A stretch of 64,000 nucleotides of DNA, taken from Acanthopleura granulata (lineage: Eukaryota; Mollusca; Polyplacophora; Chitonida; Chitonidae). The notes beneath the pieces are model-generated. The model was given only the letters and a program-made list of their open reading frames with translations, did not search any database and was not told the origin of the DNA. The stretch is from positions 25,558,265 through 25,622,264 of the forward strand of contig JABBOT010000002.1 of assembly GCA_016165875.1 (NCBI GenBank). Reading direction: 5' to 3'. How positions within the stretch are numbered: the first letter of the stretch is position 1; every line of letters begins with the position of its first letter. Position numbers and translations under genes: made by a program. This document shows positions 12,236 to 24,615 of this stretch, one piece after another.

Positions 12236-12470
12236 GAGTCCTTTTGAATGTTTATATACTTTGTGTTCATGTGGCAGGGCAAGTCCATGGCGCCCAATTG
12301 CCACTGTTACTGGAACATCACACCAGACGCCAAACATGACACCCCATCCAGCTACATTATGCTGACATCGGGACGACCAGTTCTGTTTCCTTGTTCTAAC
12401 TTTTCAGTACTGAGTGTCAGGTGAAGCAGCAACAAATAACAAATTTTAAAAGTCTTTTGGATCCCAGATC

Positions 12471-15400
12471 TCCCGAAGCGTTTACCATATTCAAGAAAAC
12501 TGCAAGACTGATCTATCTAGAATTTCTTAGAGTTCAGAATTAAACAGAAGTCGGGAGATCATTTGTTGCCTTTTTCTGTTAACAGTAACAGTTGCTGTGG
12601 GCTGGAAGGTGGATGTGGTGTGCCGTTAGCATAGAAGTCTTAGTTGCGAAACCAAACTGAACATCATCTAAGAATCATTTTGATGTGATTGAGTCATAGT
12701 TAAAGAACTTTTTTTGTCTCGTAGCTATATCCGGCGATGCTGAGCAGGCTGTTAAAGGATTTAGTAGGTACACTTAGAATGTATCTGAGTGGGATGCCAC
12801 TTATCAGCGCTCAAGTAGGGGCACATCAATGTAGAGGTAAATGTGTATCACATACCTACATTGCGGAAAAAACGTATACATGTATATGGTAATTAGCTTC
12901 TAATAATGAAACACAATATATTGTGCCGCATTTAAACTGATTTCGACCATAAGCCTCGTCTTATTTACGTGGAAGGATTCCTGATAGATCACATGTATGC
13001 ACTGGCTAAGGTACTACATGCATATCAAGGCTCAGCTGATGGGCTGTTGTGTACTTCAGCCTGGTGTAACACGTGAAAAAGCCTCCACCTCTATCCGAAA
13101 CCCATCACGTGCAGCTGTTGTGCAATTCAGTAGACTCCGGTCAACCCTGAAACTGGAAAAAACTAATACATAATCATGTAGAATCTCTCTAGAAATACGC
13201 AATGGTACCACTTTCAATCATTACAGCCAGCATGACGTCTAGATCACAATAAGAACTATTAGCAGAACCATTAGCCAGCGTTTGAAACAAGAATGTAGTC
13301 AGTGTTCACGTATGTGTAGATTTATACTGTCCCCCGCGGAAGGCTGTTCGACGTTGGAACGGTGTTCCAGTGATGCAGCACAACCAGCAGGGTCTGTCTC
13401 TACTACAGCTCGATATGACATGGGAAAATGGATGAAACAATGCTGAAAGCCAACTTGTAACAGGTTAGCAGCCGATATGATTGCTTAGGATATACATTTA
13501 ACTGATGGTAATTAATTGAACTCAGTCCATGCTTCAGGCGCATACTTTGTATCAGGCCACACACATTTGACACAGTGCTCGTAGAGACTCCATACAAATG
13601 ACAATGTAAATGGAATCATTCTTTTAAAATTTAAGAATCTTCCCTCGAGGGAAGATTTTCTTGGTGGCCTTACATAGACTGAAATATACAGCTCTTGATG
13701 CAGCGAGATTATTTCTCTAATCCTATTTTGATATTTCAGTTCATGGAACAAATTAGACATTGGAAGGGCGACAACTCTGATCGGTTTGTATACCATTATC
13801 AACGTCGAGCAATTATAAGACATTTTTCTACACTTTCCGTTTATAAGATGAAAGAGAATTTTCAAGCTTTAGCATATGTTTTACCACGACAGTTAAACTG
13901 GGTGTTGAGTAGTGTGAAAACTGGGAGATATAACACGACATTGCTGCACACCAAAAATGCTAAACTTTCAAGTATCTTCCAATTCCATCATGTTCCCCTT
14001 CAGATCTAAAATAAATATACTGTGCTGTAACGGAGTCTGTGAATTTGCATTTGTTTAGACAATCTGGGCTAACCCCCGTCCGACCAAAAAAGAACATGTT
14101 TCTTTCAAAATTACTCATGGGCTTCACCCAATTTCATTGAAATTGTGGCGTATTCATTTACCTCATTCGATGGCTACACATAAGATTTATTTTTTCTTAG
14201 TATTAGAATGATACAGCTGGATGTCAGCCGTTAAAAAACCAAGGAAGCCAACTTAACTTAAATTTCTACGAAAAAAAGACCTACCCAAAATCAATAACCA
14301 ACCGTTTGTCGTTCACCGTACAGGCTTCTAATGCCAAGCAGGGTAGCGAGTACCCTATATTAAGACTAGTACTGTGCTTTGCTGGGGGAAGGAGATATGC
14401 CGCCCCCGACTTATCAAATGGTCAAGTGGCATTACTTCGAACATCAGTCTTATGGAGACTGGGCGGTTGAGTAATTGAGAATAGATTCATCCAGACACAG
14501 ATTGTTGTATAATTCGAATCTCTTTTTTTGATTGATTGGAAAAGTTAACTTCAAACAATAGTTGGGCACATTGTAAGGGGATAGAAGACCACCAGCGCCA
14601 TGCATCGAACGTCCATATCCCTGGTTTGGACCAGTGGAAGCAATGAGGCTGCATTTACGGCAGCAGACGTGGACGTTTTACCACGAGTCTCCAGGCTATT
14701 CGAGCAACTGAGCAATCAACGGCTGGCCAATCGACAGTAAAGCCGCCTCTCTTTATGACCAAAGTCTCATTCAACGAGTCTCTGGGAAGCGGAAGTTTCC
14801 CGGCATTGAGACGCTTAAATCTGACATTTCTGAGTCTAATTATGACGTCATAACGGTATTTATAGAATAGCACAGTTGTTTCCTGGTGAAAATCGGACAA
14901 AGAGTTGGATAACTATCCAATCACTTTGTGCTAAGTTTGTACACACGATAGAGAAATTAAATTTCTGGCGGAAATTCATGGTTATTTCTATTGAAATTTC
15001 AGACGTGTCCGTGACACGAGGCTAGTTGCGCAAGTCAGCGTTACAACCTAAGGCCCTTACCGATTCGTGGGTGACGTCATGAAAGCGAACACAGCAAAGG
15101 GAGTTTTACATTATTCCAAGCAGTTTACTTTCGCGTGGACTAATTTATCCTCAATTAATGTCGACATCGATCTGCCATGATCGACGGAAATGTTCCCTAA
15201 GTCTGGGTTTTATCATCACAGTTTACGACCATAGATCGATGGATAGCATCCATAATGTCCCCCATGGATTTATCCGGAAGAATAAATATGCTTGGTATGA
15301 AAACCTATTCCCCCGGCTTCCTAGCGTATTGTGGTTATCATTGATTTACAGCTCATATCTGACTCTAAATGGATCAAAATCAATCCCTCTCAAATTGGAC

Positions 15401-16816
15401 GAAATACTTTTTGTTCAAATATAAGCACAGTCATTATGATTTGATGAAACTTTATGAAGGCGAGTTTCTTGTACGAGACAAACATGACGTTGTACATCAA
15501 CTCCGCCGCGAGCTAAACGACAGACAAGACGGATATATATAACAATTACTGACTGCTTTTTTTCTTAACCTTGCGAATTTACCTAGTAGCCAATCATAAA
15601 GAAAAACGTAATTCAATATTGTGGCAATTAAAGTGGTCAATTATTTGTTAAATTCAGTTTTGTTGGTTTTGGTGTTTTTTTCTCTGTCTCACATATCATT
15701 TGCGTCACAACCTACTAAGGTTCCCAGAGATCAGTAAAGTGCTTCCGGCTGTCATGTAAATCTCAAATTATTCTCAGTCTGACGTCAAGGTCTATTTGAA
15801 GTCGTGTGAGCAACCCTACGCGAAGGTGACAACTATTTTGAGAACAGAACATACACTATAAATAATACCTGTGTGTTTAATAATATTACGCCATGTCGTT
15901 CAGCTATCATCCACCGAGTACACTTTCAATATAACAGGACATCAGACTGAAAACAAATGATTAAGCCTTGCCATTATCGACTCCTCTTACTGTTTCTTAG
16001 AACGCCTATATTTAGCTCTGTAAAATCATTCATACTCACTATTGAAAAGGCCTTTAGTCAGTGAAAACTAACACAGTTAACTCATATTATTATTATAGGA
16101 CTTTCATATTATTGCGATGAAGACACACATAGTTTGGTGTATTTTTTTCTGAAGTACAGATCTGGGTTGAAAAAAGTTTAGGATCACTAAAGACCAGGTA
16201 ATGTTTCATTCTTCCCAGCTTAGTTTTCAGAAATACTGATTTGTCTGTTTCTTTTTGAGTGTGCTGTTCTCAACATGTCAAACTGTACGCTTCAAAATCA
16301 TCTGTCTTATAATCCTTCGGGAATTTTGACTTTATGTCATTTCTGAGTAGTTGAATGCATAACGCCATGATTAACACAAATGTACCTTTCACATCGACAG
16401 CAAGCCAAACTTCAATATCCGCTATTTTCAATTGGAGTCGGTCGCACCCGGTATCGTTCGGGAAAAAATAAACCAATGGAGTGTTTGGATTGAAACAAAG
16501 AAAGTCAACACCACTAAAAGGCGACTGACAACTTGTTTGGCAGTCTTAATTTTTGTTTCAAAAATGCCCAGAAGGAACTATAAGTAAGTGCTGTGAAAGG
16601 ATGGCATGAATTTTGGGAAGAAGATCCGATTCCACCAAAGCAAAGGTGTAACATGATTAGAAAATGGCGGTTCACTAAGTTAGGATGCTGTCCGAGTGGA
16701 AACGGTGGTTACACTTGTGTTAATTTTATTTATATTCTTTATTACCCCTGCAATAATGATTTGATGTGAATTCAGGATCCCTTTGAGATCAGAGGAAAAC
16801 TGTTTTCGTTAACATT
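12471..16816. other. intergenic, no gene recognised; one perfect 22-bp palindrome
   Basis: There is no recognisable exon. Frames at 13512-13865 and 13695-14009 overlap each other on opposite strands and match no family I know. A perfect palindrome lies at 13636-13657. The sequence is otherwise unique-looking. Confidence 0.4.
13636..13657. repeat. perfect 22-bp palindrome centred on CTCGAG
   Basis: AATCTTCCCTC is followed directly by its exact reverse complement GAGGGAAGATT with no spacer. It could form a cruciform or be a dimeric protein site. No function is evident. Confidence 0.9.
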
Positions 16817-17493
16817 TTGGAAACAGAACAGGCGACATGGCCAACCGATTCCATAGCTGGGGTCAACACAGGCGACAGGACCGAGTTCCGGGTTAGTGAA
16901 TGTGACCATCCCGAGCAATTAATGTGGAAGCTGAGCTGGCAACACGGCCAACTGATCCCAGAGATAGGGTCAACACAGGCGACAGGACCGAGTTCCGGGC
17001 TAGTGAATGTAACCATCCCGAGCAGTTAATGTGGAAGCTGAGCTGGCAACACGGCCAACTGATCCCAGAGATAGGGTCAACACAGGCGACAGGACCGAGT
17101 TCCGGGCTAGTGAATGTAACCATCCCGAGCGGTTAATGTGGAAGCTGAGCTGGCAACACGGCCAACTGATCCCAGAGATAGGGTCAACACAGGCGACAGG
17201 ACCGAGTTCCAGGTTAGTGAATGTAACCATCCCGAGCAATTAATGTGGAAGCTGAGTTGGCAACACGGCCAACTGATCCCAGAGATAGGGTCAACACAGG
17301 CGACAGGACCGAGTTCCAGGCTAATGAATGTAACCATCCCGAGCAGTTAATGTGGAAGCTGAGTTGGCAACACGGCCAACTGATCCCAGAGATAGGGTCA
17401 ACACAGGCGACAGGACCGAGTTCCAGGCTAATGAATGTAACCATCCCGAGCAGTTAATGTGGAAGCTGAGTTGGCAACATGGCCAACCGATCA
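16817..17493. repeat. 107-bp satellite array, about 6.3 units
   Basis: The landmark ATGTGGAAGCTGAG recurs at 16922, 17029, 17136, 17243, 17350 and 17457, exactly 107 bp apart. Inner units differ at only a few bases and the first unit is clearly diverged. Because 107 is not a multiple of 3, each unit shifts frame, yet the repeat gives staggered 70-80 codon frames on both strands. These are repeat products, not genes. Confidence 0.95.
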
Positions 17494-19891
17494 AAAAACT
17501 ACACATGCGTCTTAGAAGTGTATCTAGTAAGATATCACACGTCATAAAATCATAAAAGTTTCATGAATGATGATTTCATAAACCGAACGCTACATCAACA
17601 TCAAATTCTCGAACGGTCCTGATTTTCCAGCTAGTGTAATCTCTATATTTACTGAGTCGGAGTAGTTCGTGTAAAAAAATGAACACGATCTAAGTTGACT
17701 ATGCTAATCCATAAACAAAGAACGGGGTTTCTATACGGAAACCATTCTTCTGAGGCACCGTATCATTTATGTCCATACTGAGGTCGTGGCAAAACTAACA
17801 TTTAATGGACCATTATTGGTTGAACACATTGAAGTTTCGCATCCAGTTAAAACTGGCGAGATTCCCTCGGCCCTCCAAACAAAACGAATATATAAAACTC
17901 ATACTATGGTACAGCGTAGAAGACTGTGGTGTAAGGTACATAGGTACTAAATTGACCACGTGGGGTCGAAATGCCCGTCAGAGTTGCGTGTTGTCGAGAC
18001 TGAAAAATACGAGTTCCTTTGAAAGATTGCTACATATTAGACCCACAAATACTGAGGATTTGGTTAACTGCAATATGAGATGATGTGATTTGAAGTAGCT
18101 ATGGGGGTGGCGTGTAATACCGACAATGTGTGAACTGGGTTAGGGAGTCGGTCGGTTGTCACCCCTTGTAGATGTAAGCTGGCTTTTGTCCACGATGATT
18201 GATCAGCTTCCCCGAACACAATGCCATAGGTGTGGGATCGCCTGTAAAATAACACTAGCCCATATACACAGCGAGTGTGCGGGTGTTTATAAGGGGCTGG
18301 CCCCAATGTGTGCGGTAGCCAGGGGTAGACTTGGGTAGCCCCTACCCATGTTTATACACCAGACACCAGAGACTAGTCTGCTCACACGCTTTATCACACA
18401 GACATATCACGTCAGCACTCCATCCGCCAATCCACGCCCTAGATCATTACGCCATCTGTTATCGAGATCATATCAAAGCTACGTTACCAAAACAACATTC
18501 CATATCTCAATCGTTTAATCAATCCTTGTTTTGCTCCTTACTTGGTTATTAATTTCAATCGTTCTCTATGAAAGAGTGAGAATTATTTAATTGTCATTTT
18601 GACACATATATATTTTACGAGTGTCCGGGTGTTGAGATAATATCACACCTATATGGTGTTGTGTTGATCAAGGTATTCAAGCTTTTTTGGCAAAAACTTC
18701 CGAGAAAGTTCATCTGTATTTGGTTATATGCTTAATTATAGTTATATATAGCCACACTGATCATATCAAGTTTTATTGGCCACATCATACGAGTTGTTTT
18801 CTGCCATGATGTCACGGGGTCATTGATCTTTGACTTGTGGTTGTTTGTTCTCTCAGGCGGCTTCACAACAATGATGGCTTTTAACCTGTCCCTGAAAGCT
18901 TAACTTTTTTACTGAAGTATTTGACCCTGTCTCGGGGAGATCTATGGATTTTCACCAAAACAAGGCAGTGTTGTAAAAACGCCAGTTAATCAAATATGCA
19001 AATTGTCAAAATCAAAGACCGACATGATACACTTCAAGAAATTTTAAAACATATAAATGGGCTGATTGTTCAGTACTATTGTTTTTCTCCACGCGGGTGG
19101 CCGTGCGAGTCGATTTGTCTTTCGTGCTATACATCAACGCAAGTCCATGAATATTCATGTATTTTTATTATGACATCTTCTCACACTCCTTTGAATGTGT
19201 CTCGATAATTACATTCTAATCATGATTCAGGATTTTAATTTTGATAACGCCATGCCTCCTTTGTTTTACTTGCCAAAAGAGTGAGCTGCTTCTTTAAAGG
19301 GAAGCAACACGATAGTTACAAATTTGCATCGAAATTTGCGTGCTTGACATCAAGATGATGTTTACAGTGTCACAAAAACGTATATCTCAAACAAAAATAA
19401 GCTAGATCATTCAAATTCCAGGCCTTGGAATGGTTTCATATAGCAGCCATTGTGAAGATAGGTTGCCGCTTACCCAAGACAGAGAACAGCCTACTTTAGT
19501 TATGGGTTTGAAAATTAAAATTTAGGGCAATCTGGTCTATAGTCAGAAATTAACTGAGACATGACCGCCTCCTCATAAGACTTCAGTATAAACATGGACT
19601 GTTATTTGTATGGGATTTACAAGTGGTCGTATACATCCCGTTTTGGCCAACGAGAAAATAAATGGACGGAATCCTTTAGCTGTCTTTTCTTTTAAATTTC
19701 AGGGGCCCACCTCCATAAAACTTTACAAACGCATTCCTGGAAAAATGTTTTTTTCTTATTTGTGAATTGCTTGCAATATATCTTATGGGCCCGTAAAGCG
19801 AAAAACAAGAGAAAGTTGGTGCTGCACTACGTAGGGTTTACATGATAGGCTCACAGAACTGAGGTTTACATCTCTTAGTGTCCCCTGGACA

Positions 19892-19892
<1 letters not shown>
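17494..19892. other. intergenic, nothing recognised
   Basis: There is no exon with a recognisable domain. Frames at 17805-18083, 18064-18306 and 18331-18552 are isolated and show no family features. No repeat family shared with other parts of the window was found. Confidence 0.4.

Positions 19893-19955
<63 letters not shown>
19893..19955. repeat. (TA)n microsatellite
   Basis: About 31 uninterrupted TA dinucleotides. It translates as Tyr-Ile runs in spurious minus-strand frames. Confidence 0.98.
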
Positions 19956-19959
<4 letters not shown>

Positions 19960-20490
19960 TGTCCATATAAGCACACGTTAAGATCACAACGAAATTCCAC
20001 ATCTGGACAACAGTGCGACATTTCGGTGAGCATACACTGAGATTGCAACAAAATTCCACATCCAGACAACAGGCGAGACGTGGATGGACATACATTGAGA
20101 CCATAACGAAATTCCAGATACGGGCAACAGTGCGACAATTGGGTGAGCATACATTGAGATCACAATGAAATAATACATGCGGACAACAATACGACATGTG
20201 AATGAGGTTACATTGAGATCAAAACGAAGTTCCACATTCGAACAACAATGCGAGATGTTGATGAACATACATTGAGATAACAATGAGGTTCTACGTCCGG
20301 GCAACAATGCGACGTGTGGATGGGCTTACATTGAGATCACAACGAGTATCCACATTCGAACAACCGCTCGACATTTTGATGAGAATAAACTGAGATCACA
20401 GTGAGATTCCACAAGGAGGCTACATTGCGATCGACATTTGGGTGAGCACACACTGAGATCACAGCGAGGTTTGATCTACATTCAAACAGA
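19960..20490. repeat. minisatellite of about 59-bp units, roughly nine copies
   Basis: The unit approximates CATACATTGAGATCACAACG, AAATTCCACATCCGGACAAC, then AGTGCGACATTTGGGTGAG. It starts directly after the (TA)n tract and becomes more diverged toward 20490. The minus-strand frames of 70-119 aa with 'HCCPDVEFRCDLNVC'-like periodicity come from this array. Confidence 0.9.
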
Positions 20491-20912
20491 GGTTTGATAC
20501 TGACGAGATAACATGAGGATCCTTGGCCGGAGATGCTGTAATGTGTAGACTTCACCACCTCTTGGCCTCACTGCTTGTGGAGCCTTGGTGACAAGACCAC
20601 TTGTCTTACACCAACATGATGTGCCTATCGTCCGTCTCATGTGAGAAAGTTAGCAAGTAACTTGCCAATGTGAGAGTTTTCGCCTGAGGACCCAAATTTC
20701 CAACAAAATAAATAGGACAGCCGTCGCTTAATTGAAAAAGTTCTTGCGTACGGCATTAGGCGACAGTCAAATACTTGAATAAATAAACATTTTGCACACA
20801 TCGAGATCACGGCACTCTAATTACATTCGTTAAAGAGTGATACCTTCTGGTAAGGCTGTGGGTAGCAGCAGACATGGAGCCTGTCTTGTTGCTTTTCAGT
20901 TAACTTCAAGAT

Positions 20913-21173
20913 CTATTTATTTGATTGGTGATGTACTCCGTAGTCAAGAATATTTCACTTATATGACGGCGGCCAGCATTATGGTGGGAGGAAACAGGGC
21001 AGAGCCCGGAGGAAACCCACGACCATCCGCAGGTTGCTGGCGGTCCTTCCCACATACGGCAGGAGAGGAAGCCACCGTGAACTGGATTGAACTAACAGCG
21101 ATCGTACTGGTGAGAGACACTTGGGTCATTACGCTGCGCTAGTATGCTAACCTCTTCGGTCAAGGAGGCCACG
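20913..21173 (-). mobile_element. family A tRNA-derived SINE, near full length
   Basis: On the plus strand it reads CTATTTATTTGATTGGTG, TCAAGAATATTTCACTTATA, GACGGCGGCCAGCATTATGG, GGGCAGAGCCCGG and ends CAAGGAGGCC, i.e. the element in reverse. It is flanked by TTAACTTCAAGAT (20900-20912) and TTAACTTCACAAGAT (21174-21188), a target-site duplication with a 2-bp indel. The 101-aa frame here is not a gene. Confidence 0.85.
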
Positions 21174-21188
21174 TTAACTTCACAAGAT

Positions 21189-23119
21189 GATACAGCTGTG
21201 AGTGAAATGATGGATGTGGGGAATTATGAAAACCTTGTTAAGGTTTTCAAGATTTTCATCACATTAAAGCTGCCCCTGTGTAGTATTTTTTTTTCATCTG
21301 AATACCCCAATGTACATAAAAATGTGCCGTCTGTTAATAACTTTAATTTGTGACGTCAGTGTTATCTCCCTTTGGACAAGATTTATTCAATCACACCCTG
21401 TTAATTATTTTATACCTGTGAGTGATCCACAGGTGTCACGGCTATTAGTCTGTAGCTTAGCGGTCAAATCTAATTCCACATCTCCCAAGACATTATCTTA
21501 ACAAAGCAAGATAACTGCTTTAAAAGGCATTGTAAAGAACCGACCAAAGGCTTGTTGACGCTATGGGGAGTCAGTGGGTGCACCTGGCGTTAAAATTGAT
21601 CTTGTGGAATTACCCAGTTAGTTCATACATAATTTGAGACCACTTCTTGTTACAATTCGCCTTCGGGAAGATGAAATATTTGGTGTCAGTGACTAAACCT
21701 TTCGCGACCTTTTTGAGTGAAACGAAAAGTGACATGAACAGAGATAATAAGATGCAGGGGCGAGGACCCCGTAGAGAAGTAGCGCGGAGGTTTACAGAGC
21801 TAATGCTCAACCCACTCACTACACATGCTCAACCCCAGCAGCTGATAGTCAGGCTTCGTAGGTCCGTTATATGGACTTCTGGTACTGTCTTGCACCAGGC
21901 TGTGCATATAACTGACGCTCAAATAAACTAATTAAAGTCATGTTCTGAAACGACGTGATATTCAATGCGAAAATAAATTTATTCAGCAGATTTTGTTCAA
22001 AACAAACGACAGCAAAAACAACTGCTTTCGAGTCCAAATTTTACTGCAACCTTCATGATGTTGGTGCATAGAACATGTTGTTTTTAAAGGAATAATTTAC
22101 ACCACCAAGGTGCGAAAGAGCTACGTGTCAAACATCAAGAACTCAGCGAAAAAATGTCTGGTAGTGGCTACAACAGAACAACCGAGAATATATAGCTGCA
22201 TTATTTGAAGGCAGAATTCTTGCAACTGAAAATTCCCTGATTAAGGAATATCTTAATATTCCACAAGTACACCAATCATTAGTCATATGGCGTTTATGAC
22301 GCAGTTGTTAACTAAGAAGGAGGCCAAATCCACATGCCAAAATCAACGAGGACTGGTGAAACAGTGAGAACTGAGAACACCCTGCGTTGTATACCCACTA
22401 AACATAGCTTTACAACGAAGCAATGTTTACGTAGAGCATCATCAAAGGGCAATGGTAAAATATGATAATTAAGAATACAAAGAGAAGCTGATTAGCAGCG
22501 ATGTCAGCACAAGATGGACTTCAACGGCAAAAGCATGAAACTCACTGATGAAGGCAAAGTTGTTAACCATCCCCCTCCACACCCCACCCTACTCTGATGT
22601 TGGTAAGCTGACGTCAGGTCAGAAATTCCTGCTGACGCAGTCAGGTCACTATGGCGCTTGTCAGTATGGTGTCTTGTTAGTATGAACGGCAGTCAAAAAA
22701 AATCGATGACGTCTTGAAACTTACATCAGTGAGCAGACGGTATCATAGAATGGCTTCACGTCTTTAAAGTTCTTCTCGCAAATAAATGACATGAAGAATA
22801 ATGACCTTGTAATTTATGACGTAGATGATACCTTTGAATAACTAAAATTGGGATGTTTCAAAAAACGCTTTATGTAAACAGATCGCATCTCTAAGATAAC
22901 ATTGTGGGTATATATCGAAAACACATTGCGTTGTGCAAGTGCAGCCCTAGTGAATAACCTTTGCGAAGCTTGTGAGTAGATATAGTGTATTTCTAAAGCT
23001 TTGTGACGGTATGTCTCATAGCTTGTTGACTCTAATAAACAATCACCGACCACTGTTGGTAGATACCTCCATTGAGTAAGGCTTGTGATTTTTAGCGCCA
23101 TTTATTTTCACACTTCTCC
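21189..23119. other. intergenic, no gene recognised
   Basis: It holds one copy of the motif GTTATCTCCCT (21361-21371). The 94-aa plus frame at 21647-21931 and the 95-aa minus frame at 22814-23101 have no recognisable domain and no supporting splice context. Confidence 0.4.
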
Positions 23120-23735
23120 TGTCCTAGTGACTGTAAATAGTAAAGAGACCGTAATATCCCAGTGACTATAAATAGTCAATAGACTCTAATATTCCAGTGT
23201 AAATAGTAAAGAGATCCAAATAGTGATCCCAGTGACTGTAAACAGTGACGATACTCTAATATCCCAATTACTGTACATAGTCAAGAAACCCTAATATCCC
23301 AGTGACTGTAAATAGTCAAGAGTCCGTAATATTTCAGTGACAGTATATAGTCAAGAGATTTTAATATCCCACAGACTGTAAGAAATCAAGTGACCCTAAT
23401 ATCCCAGTGAGTGTAAATAGTGAATAGACCCTAATATTCCAGTGGCTGTAAGTAGTCAAGAGACCCTAATATTCCACTGACTGTAAATAGTGAATGAATG
23501 ATTATGGCTTAACGCCACATCGGCACTATCTCAGCCATATCGTGGCGATAAATAGTGAAGAGACCTTAATATCCCAGTGAATGTAAATAGTGAAGAGGCC
23601 CTAATATCCCAGAGACTGTTAATAGTAAAGAGCCCCTAATATCCCAGTGACTATAAGTAGTCAAGAAACCCTAATATCCCAGTGACTGTAAATAGTCAAG
23701 AGATCTTAATATTCCACTGACTGTAAATAGCCTAT
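23120..23735. repeat. 35-bp minisatellite, about sixteen copies
   Basis: The unit approximates GTGACTGTAAATAGTCAAGA followed by GACCCTAATATCCCA. Copies differ by 1-5 bases. The array is interrupted at 23494-23548 by a family C mini-retroposon, whose target-site duplication TAAATAGTGA is part of the unit. Confidence 0.92.
23494..23548 (-). mobile_element. family C mini-retroposon, copy 2, inserted in the 35-bp array
   Basis: It is a 55-bp insert. On the minus strand it runs CGCCACGATATGGC, TGAGATAGTGCCGATGTGGC, GTTAAGCC and an ATTC-type tail. The flanks TAAATAGTGA at 23484-23493 and 23549-23558 are identical. Without a duplication the array would have resumed with AGAGACC, so the repeat is a true target-site duplication. 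Confidence 0.85.
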
Positions 23736-24312
23736 AGTAATTCGTACTACAACCAAGTGTAGGTACTTGGTTCATAACCAAGTGATTATAAAAAGCCAAG
23801 TGACTCTGCAAACAAGTACTGTCAGAGACACTTGGTACAAGACAGGGAAAAGTTTTACCATGCTAACAACAAAGCCTTTAATACAAACAGATGGTCGGGC
23901 TATGTTGGCGAGTAGCCGATAGCGCCTTCTTCGGACAAACACTTACTTAATCGATTGATATATAATGCACTTCTTGGTTAAAAGATGGTTGCCATGACTA
24001 CTACTATTAATCTGCGTATATATAATGTCTTCGGTCAAACAACCATACAATCATGTGATGCCTAAACCAGGGCACTCTGGCTACAGGATCTGGTCTTCCA
24101 GAAGGTATATCAGGTGAAAAGATAACTTAAAATTGCCAAAGCAGATAAAATAATGCAGTGTTAGTACCGTAGAAGAGATTCAATGGATTATACAAGTGGT
24201 CTGAAAGTGTCCACTCAAAAGCATCCTCGACGAAATATCGGTCAGAATATAGAAATCGGAATATTATACAGATGAACAAGAAACCATGTGTACAACAGAG
24301 AATATCAGAAGC

Positions 24313-24615
24313 AGCATCAATATGGAGAGTATTTAGAAGGCATAGGTCTATAGAGAAGTCGGAATGTGCATAGGCTATCCGGAATGTATATATAGAGTAT
24401 CCAGAATGTATGATGGAGTACCCAGAATGTATATTAAGTTGCCACAATGTATAGATAATATATCGAGAATGTATGCAGAGTATGCAGAGTGTATTATACG
24501 GTGTACCCAGAGTATACATAGAGTAGCGTTTCCAGAATGTGTATAGAATAGCTACAACGTATACAGGGTAGCAAGAATGTATCCACGATATTTAGAGCAA
24601 TCTGAATGCATGGAA
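24313..24615. repeat. degenerate short tandem repeat (GAATGTAT-type, about 25-30 bp)
   Basis: Variants of 'CCAGAATGTATA..GAGTA' recur about ten times with drifting spacing. It is an old minisatellite that generates Tyr/Ile-rich frames on both strands. Confidence 0.65.

Larger units (their letters stand above)
11870..12470 (-). mobile_element. family B SINE, minus orientation, split by a family A insertion
   Basis: Its tail microsatellite is the (TATG/TAGG)n tract at 11871-11941. Next come GGGTTTAACGTCAT and a short perfect hairpin (CGTCAT at 11952-11957, ATGACG at 11961-11966). The body resumes at 12244 with blocks complementary to the 49130 copy: GCCACTG, TGGAACAT, GACATCGGGACGACCAGTTC, TTCCTTGTTCTAAC. 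The middle is occupied by the family A element at 11977-12235, flanked by GAGTCCTT on both sides. Confidence 0.75.

Noticed and set aside
23120..23735. CRISPR-like array of 35-bp repeats
   Set aside because: Units are contiguous with no spacers, and the DNA is animal.
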